DNA of 64,000 nt from Agapetus fuscipes (Eukaryota > Arthropoda > Insecta > Trichoptera > Glossosomatidae), in the NCBI GenBank assembly GCA_951799405.1, contig OX637335.1, positions 23,378,342 through 23,442,341 of the forward strand, read 5' to 3'. Position numbers and translations under genes: made by a program. Under the pieces are notes generated by a model. It saw only the letters and a program-made list of their open reading frames with translations, did not search any database and was not told the DNA's origin. Below are positions 1 through 18,542 of the stretch, in pieces. Position 1 is the first letter of the stretch, and each line of letters starts with the position of its first letter.

Positions 1-506
1 TGTCTAGGTGCGTTGACTTATGATATCTGTGGGATAGAATTTTTTTTAAAGAAAATAGTCATTATATATCTGTTTCAACCTACTTACAAAAATGGTCATT
101 AGTAAGAAAGAGAACAAAGAACTTCATAGTTGCATTTCCATGTGTACAAAAAAAACTCAATCTTTTATCCTTTTGTGAAAACTCTGAGAAGGGTGTCAGC
201 TTGAAGTTTGACAGTTACAGAAACAGCTATCTGAGATTTGATGCTGCAATGAAACTAACTAGCAGTAAAGCATTTTTAAAATAAAATTTTACAGGGTTAT
301 TCGCAAAACATTTGACCCATGGCTGATTTACGGAACATTGTTTTTTTGTATGGAAATTTCACTGTAAGCTGGGGATGAGCCATGGATTTGGTGTTTGAGA
401 GTAACACCGTTAGTATCTACTTTAAGAACAATTACAAAAGCAATTTAGATAATGATGTCTTATTTTAAAAAATTCTCACGCATGCAATCTCTTCATTGTT
501 CCACAG

Positions 507-657
507 GTCGTGGGAGGTAGGCAAGGTGATGATATTTGACGACAGCTTTGAGCACGAAGTCTGGCACAACGGAACAGCGCTGCGTATCGTGCTGATAGTG
601 GACTTGTGGCATCCGGAACTGACGCAGCAAGAGCGGAACTCCTTACCCGCTATTTAA
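507..657 (+). CDS. ASPH: Aspartyl/asparaginyl beta-hydroxylase, last exon (partial gene)
   Basis: The exon starts after a good acceptor (ttccacag, ending at 506) and encodes 50 residues to a TAA at 655-657. It contains GKVMIFDDSFEHEVWHN and LIVDLWHPELT and ends in LPAI, the hallmark C-terminus of ASPH. The enzyme is an ER-membrane, Fe(II)- and 2-oxoglutarate-dependent oxygenase that hydroxylates Asp/Asn in EGF-like domains. The His of FEHEVWH is in the position of the family's distal iron ligand, and the downstream Arg (LRIVLIVD) fits the 2-oxoglutarate contact; these roles are family knowledge. The first base of the exon completes a split codon. All upstream exons lie outside the window to the left. 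Confidence 0.93.
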
Positions 658-726
658 CACCAACATGCCAATACACCACCGAACAAATATATCATAGCTT
701 TACATTATTAGATAGTATTATACTCA

Positions 727-797
727 AATAAAAGTGATACCAGTCTTACTATATGTGTATTTTAAATATTTTGATAAGCGATTTGTAAATAAATAAA
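727..797 (+). promoter_or_regulatory. Polyadenylation signals of the ASPH gene
   Basis: AATAAA hexamers at 727-732, 788-793 and 792-797 follow the ASPH stop codon by 70-140 bases. They are the likely 3' end signals. Confidence 0.55.
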
Positions 798-1270
798 ACG
801 TAATTATAGAAATCGTATTGTTTTTATTCTGTATATATTTATTGCGAACTAATGATAGGTAATAAACATATATCTTACAATAATTCCTGTAAAACAATTG
901 GATACGGAAATGTGGAACTAAAACTAATAAAGCTTAAGTACAGAATATTTTTGTACATGAATGTTGTCTGCCTGAGCAGTGGGTGGGAACAGAAATAAGC
1001 AATGGACGTTTTTCTTTGTGACTTGGTTGTTTCAACAATAGTTAAATGGATGAAAAATTAAAAAAGAAAAGCTCCTGCGTAGAGTATTTTCACACAGTTA
1101 TTTATAGGGTTTTATTTGTATTTTTTGACTGAAGTTTGAGGAGATATTGTTTTTAAAAAAGTAATCCAATATCTACGGTTGTTTCAATAATACTTATAGA
1201 TTACACATTGAACTGGATAAAAGACTATCCTTGAATATGTTGGCTCTCTGTAAATAAAAATGCAACTCTG
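798..1270. other. Intergenic AT-rich sequence, nothing recognised
   Basis: No open frame with coding character and no repeat seen elsewhere in the window. It probably lies past the ASPH 3' end. Confidence 0.4.
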
Positions 1271-1277
1271 TCGCCAT

Positions 1278-1395
1278 TTAGCTATGAGTTGCCAGAGCCT
1301 CTGCAGATCGGCTTCCATTTTTTCCTATCCTTGCATACCTCTTTCAATTCATTCATATCCATCACCCTTTTACACACATTCTCTTTGAATTTGAA
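1278..1395 (-). repeat. LINE C-terminal tail fragment (RTE-like)
   Basis: On the minus strand this encodes VMDMNELKEVCKDRKKW followed by a short tail. The same peptide recurs at 27.2, 27.9, 30.8, 58.2 and 58.9 kb, each time as the degraded end of a reverse-transcriptase reading frame. The RTE assignment is from memory of such tails. Confidence 0.6.
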
Positions 1396-1399
1396 GTTG

Positions 1400-2350
1400 A
1401 ATAAACTACTGTTGAAAAAACCTGAGACCATAGAATGAATCAATATAAAAATATATATAAATACATGTAAAATATCACACAATCATACTTTCTGATAATA
1501 TAACACATTTTATTTTAGATAATTTAAAGATATTATAAAGGAATGTATGTCTGAGCTTTTGTTCATAAAAAATACAATGCCTGGTACAAGTCATTACCAA
1601 AATATATTTGTACCCAACCTGTTCAAGTAAATAAACTATATTTTTTATAGATATCAAACTTTTATGCAATCAGGATCTTTCACAGATGATTTTATGAAGT
1701 TTTCAGACCACATCTGATAAGAGTATATTTATTACAATATTTAAGGCACTTATATAAAATTACATTTGACTAATATATAGCCACACATGGATTCTGGACG
1801 GTTTCCTTAAGGCTAAATAACATTGATAACCAAATAAGATGTTTAAATTTTCATGAAATTATACAGAGAATTCCAAAATTCTCATTCGGATTGAAGTTTT
1901 TGGGTTCTTAATAATCTTGATATTTCAGAGATTCTAATGGATTCAGCATATTTTTTTTCCTCAGCAGGCAAATGTCACATCTCTATGCGACTGGGGTCCT
2001 TAACAACCAGTAACAAAATATTTTTTTACCTTTTCTTCAGCAACCAGGCTGAGATGCCTAAATTTTGTTGTCTCTGGAATTTGTGCAGAGTCTCGGTTTG
2101 AGGAAAGATTAGGTAATATAATTTTTCTGATCAAATTTTAATGACGCGTTAACCCTATTTTTCAAACACTGAAAAGACACATCTGTTTTCATCATTGTTT
2201 TCATCTCTTTTTTACTATTAGAAATTTTATTTGAGTCCTCTCTAAAGCATATATATTTTCTTTAATTTTATCCCTCGTAATAAGAGATACAAGGCAACCG
2301 AGCTGGGAATAGGTATAGTGCCATTTCTTACTGCATTTAAAAAAAAAAAA
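1400..2350. other. AT-rich intergenic DNA, nothing recognised
   Basis: No conserved frame or shared repeat found. It ends in a poly-A run (2339-2352) that abuts the 3' end of a minus-strand SINE-A copy. Confidence 0.35.
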
Positions 2351-2354
2351 AATT

Positions 2355-2637
2355 AGGCTGATTTATTTAGTGAGCGCTGTTTTTGTGTGTATCACACCTC
2401 AAGAACCCTCTGCGAGCTTGGTCGTCGCTGTAGAAAGCGCCAATTCTCAAGCAAGACCCAGTTCTGTAAGGCTGGATGGACCTTTCAATGACCGGTCTTT
2501 GGTAAAGGTTTATGAATTTTTCAACCCAGCGAAGAGCAAATATGAAAATATAAATGGTATATTTTTTGTGCTCCGCCGGGATTCGAACCCACAACCTTTA
2601 CGAGTCCGAAGTGTTGCTACTGGACTAGGGACCGGTC
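2355..2637 (-). repeat. SINE-A copy (tRNA-like head)
   Basis: The head lies at the high-coordinate end. It carries an accggtc start, an A-box-like segment and a B box (ggttcgaatcc on the minus strand, 2579-2589). The body ends with the conserved gcgctcac..aaataaatcagcct tail. Confidence 0.8.
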
Positions 2638-2640
2638 TTT

Positions 2641-2846
2641 TTCCTCGAAGGGATCGCATGTGGCAAGTGGAAACTATTCATTTCCACAGGTAAGTGGGTC
2701 AGCCTAACAGCAACCGTCCCAACGGGAAGTTCTCATTTCTTGTGAAGACTGAGTAAATCTCACCGGTTCTATGATTTTTTCAGTTTGAAATAAACACCGA
2801 AACTGGAAATAATTTCTGTCATTTTTGGTCAGGATTGAACCCTATT
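2641..2846 (-). repeat. SINE-B fragment
   Basis: Diverged copy of the second SINE family: gatcgcatgtggc, ttccacaggtaag, ctcatttcttgtgaag and aataaacaccgaaac all match other copies. It directly abuts SINE-A at 2637. Confidence 0.65.
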
Positions 2847-2909
2847 AAATATATATATATATTAAATATAAATAGATAAAATTCCAATACCTTTTGAGTT
2901 GTCATCCCA

Positions 2910-3329
2910 TTGTATAATAGGAACCAGAAGAAGTTCCTGAGGTACCTGCTTATGAGGACGCAGGGAAATTACCCTCAGTTCATGCACCAAGAGGACCTGC
3001 TTCAGGAAACTGGCTTCAGGAGCTTAGAAACTAGGCGCAACGGGACCCTGATGGTGCTCACTTATAAAGTCATCAATGGTTTAATAGAAAGTCCCACCCT
3101 GTTGGAGGGTTTCAGGTTGTTTGTACCAAATTATTATAATCGGGGGCGAGGTCATGATCTTTTTCATGTACCAATGAGCCGCACCGATGTCTTGGCACAG
3201 CATCCTTTAACTCGGAGTGTCAAACTCATTAACGAGTCAAAAATAGACATATTTCAATATAATTTAGACACCTTCAAAAGTATGGTGAAAGAGTTTCTCC
3301 TTGTTGATGGCTGTGAGGGTGCACTGTAA
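2910..3329 (+). pseudogene. C-terminal remnant of a non-LTR retrotransposon polymerase
   Basis: An open frame of 139 residues. It has the LINE C-terminal pattern: a short RYLLMR segment, then SLETRRNGTLMVLTYKVING, LLEGFRLFVPNYYNRGRG and a final FKSMVKEFLL helix. The upstream reverse transcriptase is missing, so this is a 5'-truncated insertion. It is followed by a poly-A/TA-rich tail at 3350-3372, consistent with retrotransposition. The clade was not determined (Jockey/CR1 group most likely). No host gene function is suggested. Confidence 0.7.
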
Positions 3330-3330
3330 T

Positions 3331-4290
3331 TAGGGCAACCTGTTGTGCATCAAAAAAAAAAAAATATATATATACATATACCTAATACACAATACATAGT
3401 GATTAAAAACATTACATTCTTAATCGATAGACAGAAGATTGTCAAAAAAATATGTGACAGGTAAACAAGAAATCTATGCAGATTGAAGGTACTTCAAAGG
3501 TAAAAACTACAACTTAAAATAAACTGATGTACTTAAATCTACGTTCTAAACTAAATAAATTAAACTTCACTGAGATGCAAAGTTTGGATTTGTCATGATG
3601 AATAAATAATTATTTTAATATTGACAAAAAGTAGTAAAACTAATATTTAAATTGTATAAACCAAAGGCTATGATTTTTTAGAATATAAGATAAATATATG
3701 GGAGCACAGGAAACCATTTTCTTATTTTTGATTCTATAAAAGTCATTTTGAAGTTTCTGTGCTGATCATTTATAAATATATTTTAGTTTTACATATATAA
3801 TCATGCAAAGAATATGTAACTATATTTTTAGAAAAACATTTTGATATTTTTGAGAAGACTTTTTGTCTCTTGGTATTTTGTTATTTCAAAACATTTGTTT
3901 TTAAGATGAACACTTTTCGGAATATACATGCTGATCACATTTTGTATATACTTATCAATTAAAGTTAATTTAATTTTTCATTTTTAAGCGTAAAAACATA
4001 TTTGACAAATTTCCTGTAGCAAGTCTCGATACAAAAGTTGTAAAATATACAATTCAATTGAAAATTCCCTCATTTTGGCAAATTCGTGGTCATAATAGAG
4101 ATTAGAGAAAAAAAAGTCTTTGGGGCTTTCCTTCATATCACACTAACCGTTCACTTGTATTTCTTTAATTTACGAGCACAGTTTATAGAATGTCCTCCTT
4201 TCATTCAATATTCTTCACTTTGTAAAATAAACAATCTGTTTTGTTCCTTCAAGGAATGCTAGACTTCCAATGGAATGTTTGTTTGACAGT
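3331..4290 (-). other. Probable 3' UTR of the NKAIN gene plus AT-rich spacer
   Basis: Lies just beyond the NKAIN stop on the minus strand. An ATTAAA on the minus strand (tttaat, about 4162-4167) could serve as polyadenylation signal. Nothing else was recognised. Confidence 0.35.
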
Positions 4291-10487
<6,197 letters not shown>

Positions 10488-10692
10488 ATGAAGACAAGAC
10501 TGCTTATTTTTTCTTTCTTGATTTTCTTATTGATACTTTTAGGATTTTTATTTTTTGATAATACCATAAGTAAATACAACTCAACATTTAGTCGAAATTA
10601 TCGTTTCCACGATAATTACATTAAAATATTTAAGCCAAAAACCACATCCTTATATGACTTTCCTTATATATTGAACAGTTCTCCTTGCAGAC
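10488..10692 (+). CDS. GT31 enzyme exon 1 (signal anchor and stem)
   Basis: ATG at 10488; 68 codons plus one base, then donor gttagt. Encodes the transmembrane anchor and a basic, aromatic stem. The start is preferred because the hydrophobic anchor begins four residues in. Confidence 0.82.
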
Positions 10693-13286
10693 GTTAGTAC
10701 CTACTGTTTTTTTTCTCCATTCTAAACTTTAGTCAAACAGAATCTAAGGTGGAAATCTAAGTAGAATATTTTTAGAAAATGACATGAATATACGAAAATC
10801 CAGGAAATGCCATTTGACATGTTTTCAAATATTTATGTATATTGTTTTCAAATATTTATGTATATTGTTTTCAAATATTTATGTATATTGTTTTCGAAAA
10901 AACTATCTCTTATTGACTCAGTTATAAAATGAAATTTCTAAAATTGTTGTTCCCCGTAATTTTGTAATTTTTATATTTCCACCCTAGTTGTGAACTAAGG
11001 ATGCCCCCTTTTGCCTGTGAAAATAAATAATTTATTACGTACCTAATGAACCATGCTGGGTACTGCATTGGAATTTCTTTAGCTACCACTATGTGGTTTT
11101 TGCGAGGAAGCAAGATAGTTTCATTGAAAGTAAATACTGTCACTAGGGGAGCTATCAAAATTGTGGCCCAACTAGGGAGTATTATAAAACCATTAATAAA
11201 AGTTGTAAGTATTTATTTTCAGCATTTCACAAGGTAGTTATCCTGGTAACTTCTTACATTGGTCACGTGGAGCTGAGGAGCGCTCACAGAAGGGCTCTTC
11301 CATTGCAAGCGCTGCAGGAGATTGGAGTCAAGCGTGTTTTCCTTCTGGCTAAAGGACCAAAACATGATCGGTAATTCACAACTCTTTAAACACAAAAATT
11401 CTGCATGCGTAGTTACTTATTATTAAGGAGAATGCAATTTGCAAATTTATGTTTTCTCACTGAAGAAATTGTTACTTACAGTAGAGCCTGGATTTTCCGG
11501 GCAGTATAAGGTATAAAAAAAATATCCTTTGATGTAAGTTGAGGAGTGTGATTTTTTGTAGTAACAACTTTCCGTTTCTCCGGCAGATGTAGGAGCTGCA
11601 AATAGAACATGGTCAAACACGAAAGAACACAAAAACGATTTGTTTATTATTAACACCGGCCATGAAAGAGAAAGTTTGAAGCTTTATTCAACTCTCCGTT
11701 TCTTCATGATAAAAACATTTTTTAGTATTGTTTTATTTAGCTGATTTCAGATGCCAATAAAACTCTCGAATGAGGAAATTTCTTAAAGACAATTGCAGCT
11801 TTCATTTGAGAACAGTACCCTTAGTACGAGTTGCAAAAGTTGAGTAATGTAAAGTTTACGGCAATTATTAAAGAGTGATTTCCCCCGAAATCTGACGCTT
11901 TTGATTGTTTGAATTTGATTTTCTTCATCACTGTAACTCTTTTGCTAAGACCACAAAGTGTAAGGAACAAAAACGGCAGATTTTGGGAGAAATCACGCTT
12001 TAATATTTTCCGTAAACTTTACTTTTCTCAAGTTTTGCAACTCGTACTAAGGGTACAGGTAGTTAAGAGCTCGATCAATACAGATCTATCAGCCGAGCTC
12101 AGATTATTGAGGTTCTTAGAGTCAATTAATAAATAATAAACTAATCACATTTGTGAACTTTAAGACTTACATTTTTTTATTCCTTGACTTGATATCATGC
12201 CAAGAAAAAGCAAATGAAGAATTTTGAGCCTTTAGAATAAATGAACATTTAACACATTGACTAAAGGTCATTGTAAGCCCGCACCAATATCCACACCCCT
12301 GCGGCACTGCAACAAGTGTCATAGACCTACAGATTCTCTGAAATCTGGGGAGTCTTGTGCACAGGATTCCTTAAAAAAACAACATGAAACCTGCAATACT
12401 TTGGTGAGCCTACATTAGATTCCGAACTTGAGATGGCTCAGCTAAGAATATATTTTGGGTTTTTTTTTAAAACGTTTCAGACTTCCTACTTTTTCTTTAA
12501 ATACCTCACTTATCTTTTGTTTCCAGCTATGTTGTATCCCAGGAGTCAGTTGATGATGAGAGTGCAAGGTTTGATGACCTGGTGCAGGGAGACTTTGATG
12601 AGGCTTACAGGAATCTCACCTTGAAGCATGTGATGGGGCTCCGTTGGGCGCAAACCACCTGTCCTCACGCCAACTTCATCATTAAGCTGGATGATGACAT
12701 TGTTTTCAACTTGCCCAACATCCTCAAACACATCTACAAGTATTACGAACAAAGCAGCGAAAACTTCTTACTAGGCTATGTCATCAAAGGAATGCAACCC
12801 ATTCATAATCAAGCTAACAAATGGTTTGTTACGAAAGAGGAGTACAGTAAATCTTACTATCCTCCATTTTTATCGGGTTGGATGTATGTTACGACACCGA
12901 AAACTGTGGAAAAGCTTGTGAATGAAGCGTATGATAGTAAATATTTCTGGATTGATGACGTGTTTGTAACTGGGATCCTTGCGTCTAAAGCTGACATCAA
13001 ATTGATAGATATAAGTGACGATAACTTGTATTTGGAATATTATGAGTTACTGGATTGTTGTCTTGCTGACATGATTAACAAAGACATCTTGTGTGAGTTC
13101 TCTTTAGGGCCGAACGGGGGACATGAAGACATGTTGGTGAATTTTGTGAATGCGGTAAATGATTGTTCGGTGAAACATTGTTCTGCTAGGCTGACGGATA
13201 AACCTCTCAAGGAAACTTGTGTTAGTGTGAAGAAGTCGTTGCCTGTGGGGAAAGGCAAACCTCAAGTTAACATGCTCAAACTCTGA
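10488..13286 (+). CDS. Beta-1,3-galactosyltransferase-like (GT31) type II membrane protein, three exons
   Basis: Exons 10488-10692, 11223-11370 and 12527-13286 join in phase to a protein of about 370 residues. It starts with a short cytoplasmic end and a signal anchor (LLIFSFLIFLLILLGFLFF, residues 5-23), as in Golgi glycosyltransferases. Catalytic-domain landmarks in order: VVILVTSYIGHVELRSAHRR, the block RFDDLVQGDFDEAYRNLTLK, the metal-binding triad in KLDDDIVFN, FLSGWMYVTT, and DDVFVTGILA. These define glycosyltransferase family 31 (B3GALT/B3GNT group), which transfers galactose or GlcNAc from UDP-sugar in beta-1,3 linkage. Exact acceptor and orthology cannot be told. All introns obey GT-AG (gttagt, gtaatt; acceptors ttttcag, tttccag). 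Length fits the family, and no breaks are seen. Confidence 0.9.
10819..10895. repeat. Short tandem repeat, 23-bp unit
   Basis: About 3.3 copies of ttttcaaatatttatgtata plus ttg in intron 1 of the GT31 gene. Confidence 0.85.
11223..11370 (+). CDS. GT31 enzyme exon 2
   Basis: 148 bp after acceptor attttcag. Encodes the beta strand and RSAHRRA region that starts the catalytic domain, ending GPKHD plus a split Arg codon before gtaatt. Confidence 0.87.
11815..12056 (+). mobile_element. Foldback MITE, 242 bp (family M, copy 1)
   Basis: Ends are exact complements: gtacccttagtacgagttgc at the left and gcaactcgtactaagggtac at the right. Much of the interior is also self-complementary (caaaaacggcagattttggg against its inverse). 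It lies in intron 2 of the GT31 gene. Two more copies occur at 26.6 and 51.4 kb. Confidence 0.82.
12292..12380 (+). repeat. SINE tail module C
   Basis: Contains ctgcggcac, acaagtgtcatagacc, gggagtcttgtgcacaggat and an A run. The same module ends elements at 35.6 and 62.8 kb. Confidence 0.7.
12527..13286 (+). CDS. GT31 enzyme exon 3 (catalytic core to stop)
   Basis: Begins after ttgtttccag and completes the split Arg codon. It holds the DDD motif (nucleotides about 12690-12698) and the DDVFVTG motif, ending at TGA 13284-13286. Confidence 0.9.
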
Positions 13287-13374
13287 TGCCATATTTATTA
13301 TATCTAAAAGCAATATTTTAAATCTTTTGATGTGATGGTAAGCAATCGAGATGATAGAAAACGCATGTAAAGGT

Positions 13375-13380
13375 AATAAA
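13375..13380 (+). promoter_or_regulatory. Polyadenylation signal of the GT31 gene
   Basis: AATAAA about 90 bases after the stop codon. Confidence 0.5.
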
Positions 13381-13386
13381 TAAGTT

Positions 13387-16300
13387 TTGAATGTGATAGG
13401 ATGCATTTGGAGATCTCACAATGCACTCATAAAGTTGGGTGCATCAGCAAAGTCAACGTTTAATGTAAATTGAATACGCCAGTTCGCTCCCCCAGTTCTG
13501 GTTTATCATATACGCCAATCTTGTCAAATATGAATTTTTCATGCAGTTGTCTTAAGAATCAAATTCTACACAATCTGAGCTAAGAAAAACTGTAAAACTC
13601 GATAATGTGAGAGTTCTTTTAAATATTTTTTAAATAACTTTCTTGTTTTCATAAGACACATTGGTCTAGTACAAATGCAAACATTGCTCATGTAAAATTT
13701 TCTCAATGGCGTATACGATAAACAAGAACTAAGGCAGCGAGTTGTGTCATCATCTGTGTTTATTACAATGCCTTTTGGAATTGCCATAAGACTTAATAAT
13801 TAAAAAAACATAATTTTGCATTAGTTGCGGCAAAGATTCTGATATTTTGGCTAATCTGGGTGCTGCAGTTTTAGATGCCTTTATTCTTTAGAATAAGCCC
13901 AGTAAACAGTCAAGATATAAGGTAAATCTATGACATTCCATTCTTACACCAATCATTTCAAGTATGGTCTCTGAATGGCAAAGGTTCTAATAATTGAGTG
14001 ACATAGAGCCAAAGGAATTAATCCATGATTTTTTTTAAATTTAGATTAATAAATGTATAGAAATGATAAGAAAATGATTAAATACATGGGTATCCATATA
14101 TTTATCTAATTTTTGAGAACTCAGATTTGGTTTTTTACACAATACTTCCATATTTAAAAAGACTGTAAAATGTATCTATGCGGAATAAAAAATAATTTAA
14201 ATAAATGTGAAGAACTAACATTACCTAAGTACTAATTTTTAAAATGATATTTGCTTTTTATAAAAGATTTTTATTTTATTTTTGATACTAACTTTATTGA
14301 TAATTGTGCTTATATTTAACAAGACTGGTAATGAATATTAATAAATAAATGTATGAAAACAACTCGACAGTTTTATCAGATATTTTATTTCAACGGTATT
14401 TCATTAGAGTGTTTGACATAATATTTGTTACTTTTCAGAGATATGAACATCCGAGCCACTTAAACATGTGCTTAATGGTAAACAATATTGTCTATGGTGT
14501 GTGAAACTGCGGCGTAGGAGCAGTCTATTAATATTGTTAATCTGAAAAACTGAAATTTCATTGTCATGGCTGGCAATAGACTCGACACAATGTTCTTAGA
14601 CAAAAAAAGTGACATCTTTAAACCAGGTTGCTAGGGAAATGGCAAAATGATATTTCGTTATTGAATGCTAATGGCCGTAGTCACGTAGATCTGTGATGTT
14701 TGCAGGCCAAGAAAATTCTAATTTATTATTTTGTGCTTAGTACATTGTTGATATGCTACTTTTATAACTTATTTATTTTCATGAGCTAAAAGGAAATTTT
14801 TGTCTTTTTATCAGTAAAACAAAACTGCGTTTAACCACTCAGTATATCTGAGTCTGTACCCTTATAATAGTATTAAACATCCCGTGAACTTCTCCTCTGT
14901 AGCGGAGATAGAAAAAATGTATGAAAAACCTAATCACTCACTAGGGGTGCTGATGTGTCTTTCTCACGTTTGTCTATTCACACAATAGAAGGGAATTTAC
15001 TTGATGTTGTGTACTAGGGTTACTCATACAAAACAGTTGCAGAATATCAATAAAAACATTTTACGGACAATACAATCTACATGGATCCATTCTGAGATAG
15101 GTACATACATGATTAGATCAAAGGATTTGAAAATGAATAAGATGGATTTCTCGTAAGAAAACAACTTTTCTTGATTTCTTGTTTTGAATGAAAGAATTTT
15201 ATAACTGAAATAAATAATTATAACCTTTGGTATTTTCAAATCTGTGAAATATAAAAATTATTTAATTGCAGTTAAAAAATCTCTTCTTCAAAATAATGTA
15301 GAACTGTAGAGTTCAAATGGATATTTTTGTCCAAATGTAAAGTTAAACTTTTGTATTTTTGAACAAAGTTGCAGTCGGATGAAAGTATACCTACATATAT
15401 TTTGATAACAGTGTGAATAAATCAATAATATATGAAATACATCTATATATTGTTTTTAAATATTATATATCTCTTTTTTACACAACTATTTTTATACATT
15501 AAACAATAAATAATTAACATACAATATTTACAGAACAACCAATAATAAAAGTAGTAACATGGAACACTGGTAAGTTGGAAGATATAAGATATTAATGATT
15601 GAAATGTGCTACAAAATGTCAGAGAAAAAAATCTTCATTACTTACCTCGTTTTTGAGAATATAGTGCAGTTTCAATGGACCCACAATGATTTAATGTTAG
15701 TTCACTCCACACAAAATAATAAAACATACCTAGTTCAAAAAGCCAAATGCAGTAGGTAATACAAGTTAATTTAAAGAGCAAATCGGTGACACTTAAAATA
15801 GTATTTTTTTTGTATGGAATTTATGTGACTCGTTCTGTCATTTGCTACAATATGTCAAATTTAAAAAAGGAAAGGTGGTGTTGTAAATATCAGATTAATG
15901 ATGGGAAGGAGTTTTAAAAAAACAAAGGTTCATGTGAAGGTAAAAACTCACAAATATATTAAGGAACATAAAACACAATTATAAGTTTTCTTTTTAAGTC
16001 AAACCACAATACACAAGTCTTCAATAATAGTTTTGCATTTTTCAGAAACATGGAGACAGCCATGTTATGTTTAAGCCGACAAAGATGGTGTTTGAGCAAA
16101 AAAGCTGATAACCAAATAGCTTAATAAATTATGTTTTTGGTCGCTAAGGACTCAAGTCGCCTGGATTTGTGACGTCACCTCGTCAAGATTTTTTTTTAAT
16201 GTTTCGACTCCATCATCACATTAAAGTTAAAGTTGAATAAGACCCTTGAGGTTAGTCACAAATGCAGGCACCTTAGTTTATAGTAAAAATATTGGTAACA

Positions 16301-17355
16301 ATTATTTCATATAATTTCATACAGTGATATGCATTTATTAGTTAGATAGGTATGTATTATTAACATATTATTATGTAGGTAATTTATGTTAGAATAAGTT
16401 GGTTATGACCATCTATTGAGTATAATTTAAATGTATTTTTTAATAATTTAATTCATTTTGTCTAAAAAATTAACAAGATGTTTGTCAAGAGTTTTTATAG
16501 TACAAATACAAAATTGATAAAGTGGAATATCAGTGAACTTTGAAAAGGCAACAATAGATAGTGCTTTTCAAAAAGCAAACTGACACAAGATAAACATTAT
16601 TGAAGGACATGAGGATGACACCATATTATGTCAAATAAAACTCATATAATTCCACTTGATCTTGTTGTTCAGTAATCATTCCAAAACCTTAAACGCCCAT
16701 CACTTTTATTTTGTACTAGTTTAATGCTTCAAAAGTGCCATCTAGCGGTGCCTTTCCAAAGGTAACTGAAACTACTTAAGTTTTTCTTTTTAGGTTGCAA
16801 AAGAATAAGTGGTTTGTTAACAATATAATAAAAATAAATCATCACAGACTGAATCACTTTACAATAACGATATATATGATTTGAAATCAACGCAAGATGA
16901 AAGTAATAGGATAATTTCTACAATAATAAAATCTAACAATGAGTATAAGGAATGATTTCTCTATGAGAGTTTAGTCAACTTATAAGTCTACAAAAAAGTT
17001 TTTCACTGTTATTTCTTACATATACCTATAGGTAAAAAAGATGAACCTGAAGTTGAATTTATGACCCCAATTTATTTTCATTTTGATTCTACTATTTTTT
17101 TTTAAACGAGGGGGTTTTAGATTAAAGTTGTCCATATTGTGAATTTAAGCGTTTTTCATTGTATTTTGGTGTATGAAAAAAATGATTGTGACCTAAATGA
17201 GGTTCACAGGTGAATTGGCATAGAAAATATTGTGTTGCAAGTGAAAGGCCATACAAACTTTGCGTTATTGTTAATTATAATTTTAAATTAAATTAAGTTT
17301 ACTTAATTGTAATTTGATTTTAAGTTTTTTAATTATTTCACGTACCAAATCTTTT
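13387..17355. other. Long AT-rich intergenic stretch with no recognised element
   Basis: About 4 kb of low-GC DNA. No frame has coding character and no shared repeat was seen, in contrast to the repeat-dense sequence further right. Confidence 0.4.
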
Positions 17356-17359
17356 GCGT

Positions 17360-17585
17360 TCCTTGTTGGTATGAGGCTTATCCCCCATGCTGTAAAAACT
17401 TGGTTCACTATGGCCAATGCCAACCCAGTTTCAGGGAAAGGCGGCAAGAGTTGCAAATTTTATGTTCATATGAGGTTCGGTAATTTTGTATGTACACATG
17501 CAGCCTTGTATGTACCTTCTTGTGGGCATGTATTAAATATGAGCCTTTAATGTCAATATATCTTTGCGATTATAGATTATAGGTT
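17360..17585 (+). repeat. R repeat copy
   Basis: Diverged copy: ccttgttggtatgagg, hairpin remnant ccagtttcaggg, and a gattatagattatag end. Confidence 0.7.
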
Positions 17586-17945
17586 GTTAAGGATGGCAGT
17601 CCCATACAAGACTGAAATTTCCTCGCCGAGAAAAAAAGTTCCAAATTCAAAAATGGTATGACCTCATTATAAAAAGACGACAAGCAAAACTATGCAATTT
17701 TTTTGATGACATTTCAAGAAATGAATAAAATAGAAATATGTGATTATGCTAAGCTTGATTTTGTTTTAATTAATAGTCATGAATTCGGTAATTCCAAGTA
17801 ATAATTATTTAATAAACCAAAAATCCCCACATTGTTTGTGGTATGGTTCTACTTGTCATGTGACAGCTCTTGTATTACATTGCCGGCATTCAGTTTTACT
17901 TTTAAATAGTGCATAACTTTTTACCATTTCAATAATAATAATATT

Positions 17946-18001
17946 AGGATGATTTATTAGGTGAGCGCTGTTTTTGTGTGTATCACACCTCAAGAGCCCT
18001 C
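17946..18001 (-). repeat. SINE-A 3'-end fragment
   Basis: Only the last 56 bases of the family: gtgagcgctgtttttgtgtg and cacacctcaagagccct. Confidence 0.75.
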
Positions 18002-18111
18002 AATGGCAGCGCATATATTTATGTATTAATCACTACTTATATGTATGTACCTGACTCAACACAAAGTGTACAAACCTAGGAATGTGGGCTGGTTTTATAT
18101 TTTAATCACAT

Positions 18112-18312
18112 TTATGATACCGTAAAAAATGTTCACTTTGACAATGTCACCCCTGTTTCAGGGAAGGTTGACCAGAGTTGCAGGGTTTATGTTCATTTGG
18201 GATTTGGGTTTTTATTTTGTGAGTATGCATGCGGTATGTGAAAGCGCAGAGTTATATGTATCTGCTTGTGGTCATACATTTTACAAGTGTATACGGCTTT
18301 AAATGAATTTAG
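18112..18312 (+). repeat. R repeat copy, 5' end missing
   Basis: Hairpin cccctgtttcaggg at 18154-18167 and the usual gcatgcggtatgtg block are present. Confidence 0.75.
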
Positions 18313-18542
18313 ATGACAGCTAAATTAGCGCACTGTAATGACTTAAGGGCTTTTTAACCGCTATAATCAATGTTTATTACTTTTTGTTTCTTCAACAAAA
18401 TACTTCTTAAATTTTAGCAATTCAGTAAACTTCACGTTGAACTATCAAAAGTGACATAAAGAATAGATAGTGACGTTAATTCTGATTTTCATTACATTCA
18501 TTTTAAGCTTTGTAGATCTTCAAATGAAAACTAAATTTTAAT

